64,000 nt of DNA from Fodinicurvata fenggangensis DSM 21160. GTDB taxonomy: Bacteria > Pseudomonadota > Alphaproteobacteria > Kiloniellales > DSM-21159. The stretch is taken from the NCBI RefSeq assembly GCF_000686045.1, contig NZ_JMLV01000003.1:62001-126000 (forward strand), given 5' to 3'. Positions 54,814-63,655 of the stretch are shown in pieces. How positions within the stretch are numbered: the first letter of the stretch is position 1; each line of letters starts with the position of its first letter. A program made the position numbers and the translations under genes. The notes beneath the pieces are model-generated. The model was not told the DNA's origin. It did not search any database and saw nothing but the letters and a program-made list of their open reading frames with translations.

Positions 54814-54855
54814 TTTTTACTCGCTCCTTCTGAGGAGGGGGGGACACAAGGCGTC

Positions 54856-55980
54856 TCAGGGCGTGATGACGTGGCGTACGGCGGTGCCGTCGGCCAGGCG
54901 GTCGAAGGCTTCGTTGATGTCCTCCAGCGTCCCGTGGCCGGTCATCAGGCGATCCACCGGCAGGCGCCCGGTCCGGAAAAGTTCGATGTAGCGCGGAATG
55001 TCGCGTGAGGGGATGCAGCTGCCGATGTAGCTGCCCTTGAGCGTGCGCTCCTCGGCCACCAGCGAGACCTGCTGGATCTCCAGCTTCTTCTCCGGGTTCG
55101 CCAGTCCGCCGGTCACCGTGGTGCCGCCGCGCCGCGTGATGCGATAAGCGAAGTCCAGGGCTGGAACCGAACCAGCCAATTCCACGGCGGCATCGACGCC
55201 GCCGTTGGTCCACGCCTTCACCTGCGCCACGGCTTCTTCATCGCGCGGGTCGATGGCGTGCGTTGCGCCGAGCTGGCGGGCGAAGTCGCGCTTTTCCTGC
55301 AACAGGTCCACGGCAACGATGCGCGAAGCACCGGCTGCCTGAGCCCCCAGAATGGCCGCCAGGCCGACGCCGCCCAGGCCGATGACAGCCACGGTCTGGC
55401 CCGCCTTGACGGCCGCGGTGTTCACCACGGCTCCGACGCCTGTCAGCACGGCACAGCCAAACAGCGCGGCATGGTCGAACGGCAGCTCGCGGTCGATCTT
55501 CACCATGGAGTGGCGCGAGATCACGGCTCGCTCCGCGAAAGCTGAGACACCCACATGGTGATAGACGGGGTGGCCCTCACGCTGGATCCGCATGGCTCCA
55601 CCCAACAGGGTGCCGGCACCGTTGGCTGCCGCCCCGGGTTCGCACAGCGCGGGCCGGCCCTCGGCACAGGGCATGCAGTGGCCGCAGGATGGCATGAAGA
55701 TCATCACCACATGATCGCCCGGCTCCAGGTCCTTAACACCAGGGCCCACCGCCTCGACCTCGCCGGCAGCTTCATGACCCAGCGCCATGGGCACCGGGCG
55801 CGGCCGGTCACCATTGATCACCGAGAGGTCTGAATGGCAGAGGCCTGCAGCACGAATACGAACACGCACCTCCTCGTGTCCCGGTTCATCAAGCTCCACC
55901 TCCTCGATCCTCAGGGGCCGTGTTTCGGCATAGGGGCGTTCGACAGGCGATTCATTCAAAACCGCGGCGCGTGTCTTCAT
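54856..55980 (-). CDS. Zinc-dependent alcohol dehydrogenase (class III-like MDR)
   Basis: 374 aa from ATG 55980 with an AGGAAA site. Catalytic zinc ligands in RAAGLCHSDLSV and ALGHEAAGEVEAVG; structural zinc cysteines in PSCGHCMPCAEGRPALC; NAD motif VIGLGGVGLAAI near 195. Resembles FrmA/AdhC-like and aryl-alcohol type dehydrogenases. High GC, unlike its left neighbour, and convergent with the dioxygenase, so it belongs to the resident genome. Confidence 0.92.
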   Translation of the reverse strand: MKTRAAVLNESPVERPYAETRPLRIEEVELDEPGHEEVRVRIRAAGLCHSDLSVINGDRPRPVPMALGHEAAGEVEAVGPGVKDLEPGDHVVMIFMPSCGHCMPCAEGRPALCEPGAAANGAGTLLGGAMRIQREGHPVYHHVGVSAFAERAVISRHSMVKIDRELPFDHAALFGCAVLTGVGAVVNTAAVKAGQTVAVIGLGGVGLAAILGAQAAGASRIVAVDLLQEKRDFARQLGATHAIDPRDEEAVAQVKAWTNGGVDAAVELAGSVPALDFAYRITRRGGTTVTGGLANPEKKLEIQQVSLVAEERTLKGSYIGSCIPSRDIPRYIELFRTGRLPVDRLMTGHGTLEDINEAFDRLADGTAVRHVITP

Positions 55981-56288
55981 GGCTGTTTCCTGCAACAAAA
56001 AATTGCCAAGTTCTTTAGTGTTTACAATAGGTTATTATGGAATATAAGGCCATCTTTTTCTTTACAACTGGGCTAAACCAGATTTTTTCCTTAATAGCTC
56101 GAAGGGCGTCCTAGTGCCGTGGAAATTGAACTAAAAAGGGTTGCAAGCTCCCTGGTCATGCCTGCATTGAGTAACGTTAAGCAGCAGCCTTATTGCTGAA
56201 ATCTTCGATAATATCGATAGTTCCCCGTGAACAACGTTCGCCGGCCAGCCGACCTGCGCGTTTGAGGGCTTCTCCAAGTAGTCGACCG
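55981..56288. other. AT-rich intergenic stretch before the IS element
   Basis: About 300 bp upstream of the alcohol dehydrogenase and next to the IS5-family element. It should hold the dehydrogenase promoter. No gene or RNA recognised. Confidence 0.4.
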
Positions 56289-57652
56289 TTAAAAAGCTGT
56301 CCGCATAGGCGATAGAGGCTCGGTTGCGGCCAGCAAGGCATTGATGATCGCCCTGTAGATCTGGCGCAAAAAGACCCTCAGCCATCTGAGGATGAGGCGG
56401 AAGTTGTAGCCGACGGCGCTGAGCAGGGCGTTGACCCGGGTTCCGAGTGGTCCCTTCAGATAGTTGCGGCCCAAGTGACCATCGACCTCCATGTGGCCGA
56501 TGACGGCCTCGATGGCCGAGCGCCGTCGCAGTTCGCGCTTGATCTGACCGTGTACACCGCGCTTCTGGCCGGAGCGGAACACCCGCCGGGGATTGGCCAC
56601 CTCATGGCCGCGATAGCCCTTGTCCACATAGGCCCGCTCCACCGGCCGTCCTGTCAGGGCCTCGGTCTCCTCCACCACACGCCGCAGGGTATGGCCGTCA
56701 TAAGCCAGACCGGGAAAGGCTGTGGCATACAGCACGAACTGGCCGCCCTTGGCCCGGTGGTTGGTGGTGGCGATGGAGACCTTGCAGCCGAACTCGTAGG
56801 GTTTGTGGGCTTTGCCCTTGCCGATGCAGACCACCTCGGGCGCGTGCCAGGAATAGAGCTTGGGCCCGCGCTGCTGCTGTTTCTGGTGACGGATGCGGAT
56901 GGCCTTGGAGAGTGATGGTGCAAAAGCCGCCTTTAGTTCCGGGCGGTTCTCCAGCTTGCGCTGGATGTCGCGGATCAGGCGGCCCAGGCGGCTGCGCAGG
57001 AAGCGCAGTTCGCGATTGCAGCGCTTGAACGTGCTTGGCGTGGGCATAGCGCCCGGCCATCAGGGCGGCCCGCTTGGCCACCCTGAGATAGGACTGCCGC
57101 AGCTCCACGCCCTCGGCCCTGGCCTGACGAACCAGCTGCCGGATAGCGGTATGCAGCAGCTTGGCGTCACTGGGGTGGGTGATGTTGGCCGGCTGCACGG
57201 TGGTGTCCCCTGAAATGCGCGTCAGATCATTCTTCTTGAGCGCGCCGCTGTCGTGGGCCACCCGCAGGCTCTCGGCCAGCAGCAGTTCCAGGCGCTCGCC
57301 CAGGCGCTTGCGCCAGTGGCTCAGGCCTAAGCGCTTGTGCCGCAGCGCGTGCTGGAAGAAGCGCTCACCGGTGAAATACTGGAAATAGGGATCGGTTGAC
57401 CCAGCGCTCGCAGACCGCCTCGTCGGACAGGGCGTAGATCTGTTTGAGCAGCAACAGCCCGATCATGTAGCGCGTCGGCACCGCCGGACGGCCGTCTGTA
57501 TGATAGAGATCCGCCAACTCGCCATCGATCCAGTCCCAGTCGATACGATCGGCAAGCTGCACCAGCTCATGGTGCAGGTTGATGATCTGATCCAGCCGCG
57601 CCCGGAACAGGTCATCCGGGCCGTCTTTCTCCTGCTGTTCAAGGCGTACCAA
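56289..57652 (-). pseudogene. IS5-family transposase broken by two frameshifts
   Basis: Three consecutive frames encode one transposase. Piece 1 (57652 to about 57385): DLFRARLDQIINLHHEL, GRPAVPTRYMIGLLLLKQI. Restoring one base near 57395 gives NDPYFQYFTGERFFQ and piece 2 (GDTTVQPANITHPSDAKLLHTAI, first DDE Asp). A second one-base shift near 57045 leads to piece 3 (LYSWHAPEVVCIGKGKAHKPYEFGCKVSIATT, AYVDKGYRG, RRSAIEAVIGHMEVDG). Both shifts look like single-base insertions. Terminal inverted repeats could not be identified. It lies between the alcohol dehydrogenase and the Liv operon. Confidence 0.88.
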
Positions 57653-57878
57653 AACCCTCCCGTTGGCCTCACCAGAAGGGAATCACGACCGTCCTGAAAA
57701 CGGAATCAAAATCGCAAGGTTGCGCGCCTCAAAACCGCGCTATCCTGCAAATTCGATTACTTGGAAAAGCCCCAGAGCCCGCAGATCACCTGGCCGGAGA
57801 GCGTTGTTCACAGGGAACTGTTTAGAGACGAAGGTAGATATATTCCGGTAGGGGGTGGGGTAGCAAGAGGGCTCAATG

Positions 57879-58589
57879 CTACAGCATCAAGAAATGCGTA
57901 AGGCGCGACTCGTCGGCCTGCACCTCCTCTGGTGTCAGGGTTGCGCGAATCACGCCTTTCTCCATCACGTGCATCCGTTCACAGAGCGCGAGCACCATTT
58001 CGGTGTTTTGCTCCGCGAGAACAATCGAAAGTCCTTCAGCTTTGAGCACGGCGATGCGGTTAACCATGCGCTCAATAGCCAGCGGCGCCAAACCCTCCGA
58101 AGGCTCATCGAGCAGCAGCAGTTTTGGGCTTGTCATCAGGGTACGAGCGATCGTCAACATCTGCTGCTGGCCGCCGGAGAGATGCCCGCCGTTTCGATGG
58201 CGCAGTTCTGCAAGGTCCGGGAATATGTCGAAGATACGTTCTTCGGTCCACTCGGAGTTCTCAGGCCGCCAGACGACGTCAAGATTCTCCCAGACGGTGA
58301 GCTCAGGAAACACCCGACGGTCTTCCGGTACAAAGCCAATCCCGGAGCGACAAACCCGGTGACTTGCGAGGCCCGTGATGTCCTGGCCTCGCCATTTGAT
58401 TCGTCCTTTCTTTGGGGGAGTAAGGCCGGCGATGGAGCGCATCGTAGTAGATTTACCAACGCCATTACGTCCCACAAGCGCAAGCACCTCTCCACGCCCG
58501 AGGGTGAAAGATACATCGAACAGGATTTGGCTGAGACCATAGAAAGTGGAGATCGACTCGACACTGAGATCAATGGGTAGGTCTGCCAA
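57879..58589 (-). CDS. livF: Branched-chain-type ABC transporter ATPase (LivF)
   Basis: 236 aa from TTG 58589, chosen because a perfect AGGAGG stands 6 bases before it; the protein then starts at ADLPIDLSVESISTFYG, right for LivF. Walker A GRNGVGKST, signature HLSGGQQQMLTIARTL, Walker B LLLLDEPSEGLAP. Overlaps livG by 20 bp. Last gene of a seven-gene minus-strand operon. Confidence 0.92.
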   Translation of the reverse strand: MADLPIDLSVESISTFYGLSQILFDVSFTLGRGEVLALVGRNGVGKSTTMRSIAGLTPPKKGRIKWRGQDITGLASHRVCRSGIGFVPEDRRVFPELTVWENLDVVWRPENSEWTEERIFDIFPDLAELRHRNGGHLSGGQQQMLTIARTLMTSPKLLLLDEPSEGLAPLAIERMVNRIAVLKAEGLSIVLAEQNTEMVLALCERMHVMEKGVIRATLTPEEVQADESRLTHFLML

Positions 58590-59307
58590 GATAGACCTCC
58601 TGGACTGAGCTGTTCTCTCGAACAGCATCGGGGGAATCCGAAGCGATGACCGCGCCGTGATGTAGCACTGTGATGCGGTTAGCGATACCGAACACCATGT
58701 TCATATCGTGCTCGGTAAAAAGCAGAGTCACACCGCGGTCCTTCACGATTCTGGTTATGAGAAGGATGCTGTCCTCAGTCTCGCGTGGGGACATTCCTGC
58801 TGTCGGCTCGTCCAGCAGCAGGACGTGAGGCTCTCCGGCAAGAGCCAGCGCAAGCTCCAACTGCTTCTGTCTTCCATAGGAAAGCTCTCCAGCCACAACC
58901 TGTGCTTCATCCTCCAGTCTGACGGTTTCAAGAAGCCGGGCAATTTGCTCATTCTGACTGACCAGGGGCTTCCAGAAGCAGAATTCCTGCTGATCCTTCG
59001 CAACCAAAGCGATCTGCACGTTTTCCCAGACTGTCATGCGTGGAAAGACACTGATGCGTTGAAAGGAACGCCCCAAGCCTCGTCTGACCACAGCATGAGG
59101 CGCCAAACCTGTGAGCCTTTTGTCGTGAAGCCTAACTTCCCCTGTATCGGCAATGAGATGACCCGTAATCAGGTTGAACAGGGTGGATTTTCCTGCGCCG
59201 TTTGGGCCGATAACGCCGTGAATATCGCCCTTCTTGACTATCAGGGATGCATTGTCTACCGCCGTGAATCCGGAAAAGGTCTTGGTCAGCCCCTTAATTT
59301 CTAGCAT
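58570..59307 (-). CDS. livG: Branched-chain-type ABC transporter ATPase (LivG)
   Basis: 245 aa from ATG 59307 (MLEIKGLTKTF). Walker A GPNGAGKSTLF, RGLGRSFQRISVFPRMTVWENV, signature ELSYGRQKQLELALAL (SYG instead of SGG, usual in LivG), Walker B VLLLDEPTAGMSP. Start overlaps the livM stop. Confidence 0.94.
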   Translation of the reverse strand: MLEIKGLTKTFSGFTAVDNASLIVKKGDIHGVIGPNGAGKSTLFNLITGHLIADTGEVRLHDKRLTGLAPHAVVRRGLGRSFQRISVFPRMTVWENVQIALVAKDQQEFCFWKPLVSQNEQIARLLETVRLEDEAQVVAGELSYGRQKQLELALALAGEPHVLLLDEPTAGMSPRETEDSILLITRIVKDRGVTLLFTEHDMNMVFGIANRITVLHHGAVIASDSPDAVRENSSVQEVYLGRPTH

Positions 59308-60221
59308 CAACGCTTTCCTTTGGCCTTCAGTAGGCCGGCAATCCCATTGGGGAAGAAGAACAAGGTAGCGAGAAGAATGATCGCCAAAAGCCCCGGCCAA
59401 TAGTCGGTGACCTCGAGTGTGAAGCGGCTGAGAACAATCAGTGTCAAGGCGCCAACCATCGGGCCAAAGAAACTGTTCATGCCGCCAAGCACGACCATGA
59501 TCAGCACCTCAGCCGATTGCAGCCACCAGGCTGAATCGGGAAAGATCGACCGATTGAAGAGAGCGAAGAGCGCCCCCGCGAGACCGGCAAACGTCCCCGC
59601 GATGGTGAAAGCGACCAATTGAACGCGCCGAGTGTGAACGCCGAGAAAGCCGGCCCGGACCTGATTCTCCCTGATGGCCATAAGCGTACGCCCCAAGGGT
59701 GAATGTGCCACAATCCAAAGCGCCAGCATAGCAAGGGTGACCACCAGAAGCGTAAAGATGAAGAAGGATGCAGGTGTATCGATCCAGGAGGGGGAGTCGA
59801 CCCGCAATAGCCCATCGTCGCCCCCCGTCATGCTTCGCCACTTGAAAACAACCGCCCAAATGAGCTGTCCAAAAGCCAGGGTAAGCATTGAAAAGTAGTA
59901 GGACGTGAGGCGAACACACAGCGAGCCGATCAGGGCGGACAAAATTGCGGTCATCACCAGGGCCGCGGGCATGGCTAGAAGCAACGGGATCTCGTAGGTG
60001 CGCAACAGGATTGCGCAGCCGTAGCCGCCAATCGCGAAAAAGGCGGCATGGCCGAAAGAGACCAAGCCCGCGTAGCCGATCAGAATGTTCAAACTGGTTG
60101 CGAACAAAACGAAGATAAGCACTTGGGTGGAGAGGTACATCAGGTATGTGCTGCCACTCAGGGGCAGAAGTGCGAGAAGCCCGACAATCCCGGCGCCGAG
60201 CAAGAGACGAGAGTGCGGCAT
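59307..60221 (-). CDS. livM: Branched-chain-type ABC transporter permease (LivM)
   Basis: 304 aa from ATG 60221, just overlapping livH. LivM pattern: NILIGYAGLVSFGHAAFFAIGGYG near 45-68, SPLGRTLMAIRENQVRAGFLGV near 175, and a late GGMNSFFGPMVGA segment. About nine hydrophobic helices. Confidence 0.93.
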   Translation of the reverse strand: MPHSRLLLGAGIVGLLALLPLSGSTYLMYLSTQVLIFVLFATSLNILIGYAGLVSFGHAAFFAIGGYGCAILLRTYEIPLLLAMPAALVMTAILSALIGSLCVRLTSYYFSMLTLAFGQLIWAVVFKWRSMTGGDDGLLRVDSPSWIDTPASFFIFTLLVVTLAMLALWIVAHSPLGRTLMAIRENQVRAGFLGVHTRRVQLVAFTIAGTFAGLAGALFALFNRSIFPDSAWWLQSAEVLIMVVLGGMNSFFGPMVGALTLIVLSRFTLEVTDYWPGLLAIILLATLFFFPNGIAGLLKAKGKR

Positions 60222-60222
60222 C

Positions 60223-61101
60223 TTATTCACCTTCACGCTTGCCAAGCAGGCCCCAAGGCCTGAACGCCAGAACCGCGATCATGAGAAGATAAACCAGGAC
60301 TATTTCCCACTCGGGCACGAAATATAAGCCGATTGAACGAAGCTGTCCTATAAGTATGGCTCCTATAAATGCGCCCCAAAGGCTTCCAAGACCTCCAATA
60401 ATCACTACGATAAAGCACTCCACTATAATCTCGGTATCCATTCCCGGCTTGAGCGCGAGAGCAGGCGCTGCGAGCGCGCCACCTATTCCGGCGAGTGCGG
60501 CGCCTGCGGAAAAAACGACAAGATAGACCAGCGGCACATTGATGCCGAGCGCCCCCAATATCTCCCTGTCCTGCGTCGCAGCTCGGATGATACGACCCCA
60601 GCGGGTTCGCTGGAACACAAACCAGACCCCGATCGCCACCACGATTCCGACGAGGCACAGGAACAGTCTGTAGCGCGGATAGTACGCGAGGCCCAGGTCC
60701 TGCGCTCCGCTGAGCTCCGGTGGGAATGAAATGGAGAGAACTTGCGTACCCCAAAGGCCGCGAATAACATCGCTGAATAGTAAAACCAGTGCAAAGGTGA
60801 ATAGGAGTTGGTATACCTCGTCTCGTCCGTAAAGTTTTCGCAACATCAAGCGTTCTATAATGGCCGCGAGAACAGCTAGGACCAGGCCGCTGAGGGCGAC
60901 CGCTATCCAAAAGCCGCCATCCGACAAGCCAATATGCGACACCGCTTCATAGGCGATATAGCCGCCCAGCATGTAGAAAGTACCATGGGCGAAATTTAGC
61001 ACCCTCAGTACGCCGAATATGATGCTAAGCCCGGCGGCCACCAGGAAGAGGCTGAGCCCATAGGAAAGGCCGTTCAGAAACTGGATCGTGGCATACATCA
61101 T
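60223..61101 (-). CDS. livH: Branched-chain-type ABC transporter permease (LivH)
   Basis: 292 aa, about eight helices. LivH signatures: GLSIIFGVLRVLNFAHGTFYMLGGY near 23-47, TRWGRIIRAATQDREILGALGINV near 165, and VIIGGLGSLWGAFIGAILIG near 232. Pairs with LivM. Confidence 0.94.
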   Translation of the reverse strand: MMYATIQFLNGLSYGLSLFLVAAGLSIIFGVLRVLNFAHGTFYMLGGYIAYEAVSHIGLSDGGFWIAVALSGLVLAVLAAIIERLMLRKLYGRDEVYQLLFTFALVLLFSDVIRGLWGTQVLSISFPPELSGAQDLGLAYYPRYRLFLCLVGIVVAIGVWFVFQRTRWGRIIRAATQDREILGALGINVPLVYLVVFSAGAALAGIGGALAAPALALKPGMDTEIIVECFIVVIIGGLGSLWGAFIGAILIGQLRSIGLYFVPEWEIVLVYLLMIAVLAFRPWGLLGKREGE

Positions 61102-61134
61102 GGTGCAGGGACCAAAAGGTGAGATGAATAGAGA

Positions 61135-61161
61135 CCCGCAGCAGCCATTGGCTGCTGCGGG
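61135..61161 (-). terminator. Intercistronic hairpin between receptor gene and livH
   Basis: Perfect 12-bp stem CCCGCAGCAGCC / GGCTGCTGCGGG with a 3-nt loop, 20 bp after the receptor stop. No T run on the minus strand, so it probably reduces read-through or protects the receptor mRNA. Confidence 0.6.
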
Positions 61162-61180
61162 GTGAACGCTCTACTGGAGC

Positions 61181-62377
61181 TTAATCCATGATGTCGTCGG
61201 CTTCGATATAGCGAACCGGGTCGAGGATCTTGAAGTTGTATTCGTCGCTTTCAGCAATCTGTCCCCAGTATTGGCCACGATTGGCTTGGTGGTCGCTTTC
61301 CCTGATGGTTTGCGGACCGATTGCAGACTCGTATGTCAGGCCCTCAAGTGCATCAATCACGGCGTCCGTATCGGTGTTGCCCGCTGCCTCGATGCCTGCA
61401 GCCAGCGCCTGCACAGCCATATAGCCGGTGATCGGCCAAGAGGGGGGATAGGGGTTATCCAGCCGCTGCCGAAGCTCTTCCAAATACTTGTTGTGAGCCT
61501 CGGTGTCCGGATAGTACCAAACCTCGTATGAGTTGGCCCAGATGCCGGTTGGCATATCGTCACCCAGCTCTTCAATAATTTCCTGAGAGCCGGGTTCACC
61601 CGCGGCAACAAAATGTTCCTTCTGGTCGAAAAAACCAAAGGAGGCTGCTTGCTTGGCGAAGGGAACGAAAAGCCCACCCCAGATGCCGGAGAACACGCCT
61701 GTACAATCTGAATTCATCACTTCGGTGATGTACGGCGTGTAATCCGAAACGTTAAGCGCCGGCCATACTTCTGTGACAATCTCCGCTTCTGGATCAAGCT
61801 CTTCAAGGTGCGCCTTGAAGCCCTTCAGTAGGTCGTGACCGTAGGAATAATCAAGAAGCATCGTGCAGATCCGCTTCACGCCCAGATCATTCATAATGAT
61901 CGCCGCGGATCCGCCTTCCGTGTTGGTGTTGGCTGCTGTCCGGAACATGTATTTGTGGAAGTTATCCTCAGACATTTGGATTGTCTTTGGACTAGCGGCT
62001 ATATATATGACTTCCTCTTGTAGCGCGACTTCCGAAATCGCCAGTCCCTCGCCCGAAGTGAAGCCACCCACAATGAAGTCGGCATTGTCGAGGGTGATGA
62101 GATCACGCGCTGCACTGGTTGCGTCAGCCGGAGTTCCCTTGGAATCGCGCGTAAAGGATTCCACTGGCCGGCCGAGAATGCCACCTTCCGCGTTTATCTT
62201 GTCGATAATCATTTCGTGGCCAAGGGCGGCCAGAAGGCCATTCGTTGCAGCTGGCCCGGTCAAGGGGTAAGCGGCACCGATCCGAATTGGCTCTCCTTCC
62301 TGTGCATGTGCACCGGTTGCCATGACGAGCGCGATGGCCGTCATGCCAAGTAAGGACAGTTTAGATTTCATGCTCAT
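61181..62377 (-). CDS. Branched-chain-type ABC transporter substrate-binding protein
   Basis: 398-aa periplasmic receptor of the LivJ/AmiC type; signal peptide cleaved after AHA near 25. IRIGAAYPLTGPAATNGLLAALGHEMIIDKINAEGGILGRPVE is the standard opening, with LLDYSYGHDLLKGFKA and FVAAGEPGSQEIIEEL further on. Good GGAGG site. Ligands of this class include amino acids, amides and aromatic acids. The preceding lactonase and tautomerase genes suggest a non-amino-acid ligand (inference). Confidence 0.93.
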   Translation of the reverse strand: MSMKSKLSLLGMTAIALVMATGAHAQEGEPIRIGAAYPLTGPAATNGLLAALGHEMIIDKINAEGGILGRPVESFTRDSKGTPADATSAARDLITLDNADFIVGGFTSGEGLAISEVALQEEVIYIAASPKTIQMSEDNFHKYMFRTAANTNTEGGSAAIIMNDLGVKRICTMLLDYSYGHDLLKGFKAHLEELDPEAEIVTEVWPALNVSDYTPYITEVMNSDCTGVFSGIWGGLFVPFAKQAASFGFFDQKEHFVAAGEPGSQEIIEELGDDMPTGIWANSYEVWYYPDTEAHNKYLEELRQRLDNPYPPSWPITGYMAVQALAAGIEAAGNTDTDAVIDALEGLTYESAIGPQTIRESDHQANRGQYWGQIAESDEYNFKILDPVRYIEADDIMD

Positions 62378-62404
62378 GGCTCATCCTCCCTGATAAGTTT
62401 ATGG

Positions 62405-63289
62405 TTAGAACGCCGGTTTTCCCGGTATCTCTACTTTTATGGTATAAAGGGATGTCGAGGCCGCCAGGAACATGATGTCCAGGTCCTGACCTCCCCAGGT
62501 GAAGTTGGCGCACACCTCCGGAACCTGGATAACGCCGAGAATTGCACCCTCGGCATCAAACACGTGCACGCCTCCCGGTCCGGTTGTGTAAAGGTTGCCA
62601 TCGCGGTCCAGCTTCATGCCATCCGGCGCCCCCTGGCCTGTACCAACTGGCTCGGCGAATACTCTGCCCAGCCCCAGCGACCCATCATCGTGCACGTCAA
62701 AGACACGCACATGGCCTTGTTCCGTATCGTTCACGAAGAGAAGGTCTTCATCGGTCGAGAAGCACAGACCATTCGGCTGAGCAAAATCGTCCACCAACAA
62801 TGTAAGTACGCCATCGGGCGACAGCCGGTAGACGCCCCGATGCCGGAGTTCGGTCTCCCGGGCAACGCCGAAAAATTCCTTCCGACCGTAGGTGGGGTCG
62901 GTGAAGTATATGCTGCCGTCACTCTTCACCACGATATCATTGGGGCTGTTCAATTCTTTGCCATCGTAGTGGGTTGCCAGGGTGACGATCGTGCCGTCCA
63001 GCTCAGTCCGAGTGACGCTGGAGGTCTGATGGTGACAGGCAACAAGGCGTCCCTGTCGATCATAAGTCAGGCCGTTGGCCATTGCGCTCGGCTGCCGGAA
63101 TGGCTGCACGCCATCCTTCTGGTCCCAGCGTCGGATCACATTCCCCGGTATATCCGAGAACAACAAGAAGTGCTCGACGGGATGCCACAACGGTCCTTCC
63201 GTAAAAAGAAAGCCCGATCCAATTACTTCTAAATTGGCACCAGGAGCGACGATGTTCCGCATGCGGGGGTCGCGAACTTCGACGGTCAT
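62405..63289 (-). CDS. SMP-30/gluconolactonase-family lactonase
   Basis: 294 aa from ATG 63289 with GGAGG upstream. Six-bladed propeller with metal-binding positions: FTEGPLWHP (Glu), ELNSPNDIVVKSDGSIYFTDP (Asn, Asp), FAQPNGLCFS and GAPDGMKLDRDGNLY (Asp). Hydrolyses lactones, usually of sugars. Sits between the tautomerase and the transporter receptor gene, suggesting that a lactone intermediate of the imported compound is opened here. Confidence 0.92.
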   Translation of the reverse strand: MTVEVRDPRMRNIVAPGANLEVIGSGFLFTEGPLWHPVEHFLLFSDIPGNVIRRWDQKDGVQPFRQPSAMANGLTYDRQGRLVACHHQTSSVTRTELDGTIVTLATHYDGKELNSPNDIVVKSDGSIYFTDPTYGRKEFFGVARETELRHRGVYRLSPDGVLTLLVDDFAQPNGLCFSTDEDLLFVNDTEQGHVRVFDVHDDGSLGLGRVFAEPVGTGQGAPDGMKLDRDGNLYTTGPGGVHVFDAEGAILGVIQVPEVCANFTWGGQDLDIMFLAASTSLYTIKVEIPGKPAF

Positions 63290-63291
63290 GC

Positions 63292-63489
63292 CTAGCCTCC
63301 GGACCAGATCTTCGCGACGGATTTCTCGCCGACAAACCAAGCATCGGCCTCTACTTCATGGAAGACCACCCAAATGGCGTCCCGGGGAATATCCGTGACT
63401 TCGCTAACGGCTTCTGTAATACGGTTGGCGACTTCGTTTCGCTTTTCCGCACTTTGCCCTTTTACCCAATCAACATTGACGAACGGCAT
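63292..63489 (-). CDS. 4-oxalocrotonate tautomerase-family protein
   Basis: 65 aa from ATG 63489, so that Pro becomes the N-terminal residue after Met removal (MPFVNVDW), the catalytic base of the family; the longer frame would bury it. VTDIPRDAIWVVFHEVEADAWFVG continues the fold. Isomerises enol and keto forms of unsaturated oxo-acids. First gene of the lactonase/Liv operon; 2 bp separate it from the lactonase. Confidence 0.9.
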   Translation of the reverse strand: MPFVNVDWVKGQSAEKRNEVANRITEAVSEVTDIPRDAIWVVFHEVEADAWFVGEKSVAKIWSGG

Positions 63490-63590
63490 TGGAAATCCTC
63501 CCGCAGTTAGGACGAAAGCACCGCGAATGGTACTGGGCGCCATGATAAAGAGAGGGAGGGTTCGCGCGGAAGCGTGCTGATACGGTTCGG

Positions 63591-63610
63591 AAGTGCGGGA
63601 ATCCGCACTT
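63591..63610. terminator. Small perfect hairpin after the LuxR-type gene
   Basis: AAGTGCGG-GAAT-CCGCACTT, located between the LuxR-type gene (stop at 63656, minus) and the tautomerase gene. It could be a weak terminator or an operator palindrome for the operon that starts at 63489. Confidence 0.4.
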
Positions 63611-63655
63611 TGAGGGATTCACGGATTCAGTCTGAGCTACAAGATTCAGAGTGGC

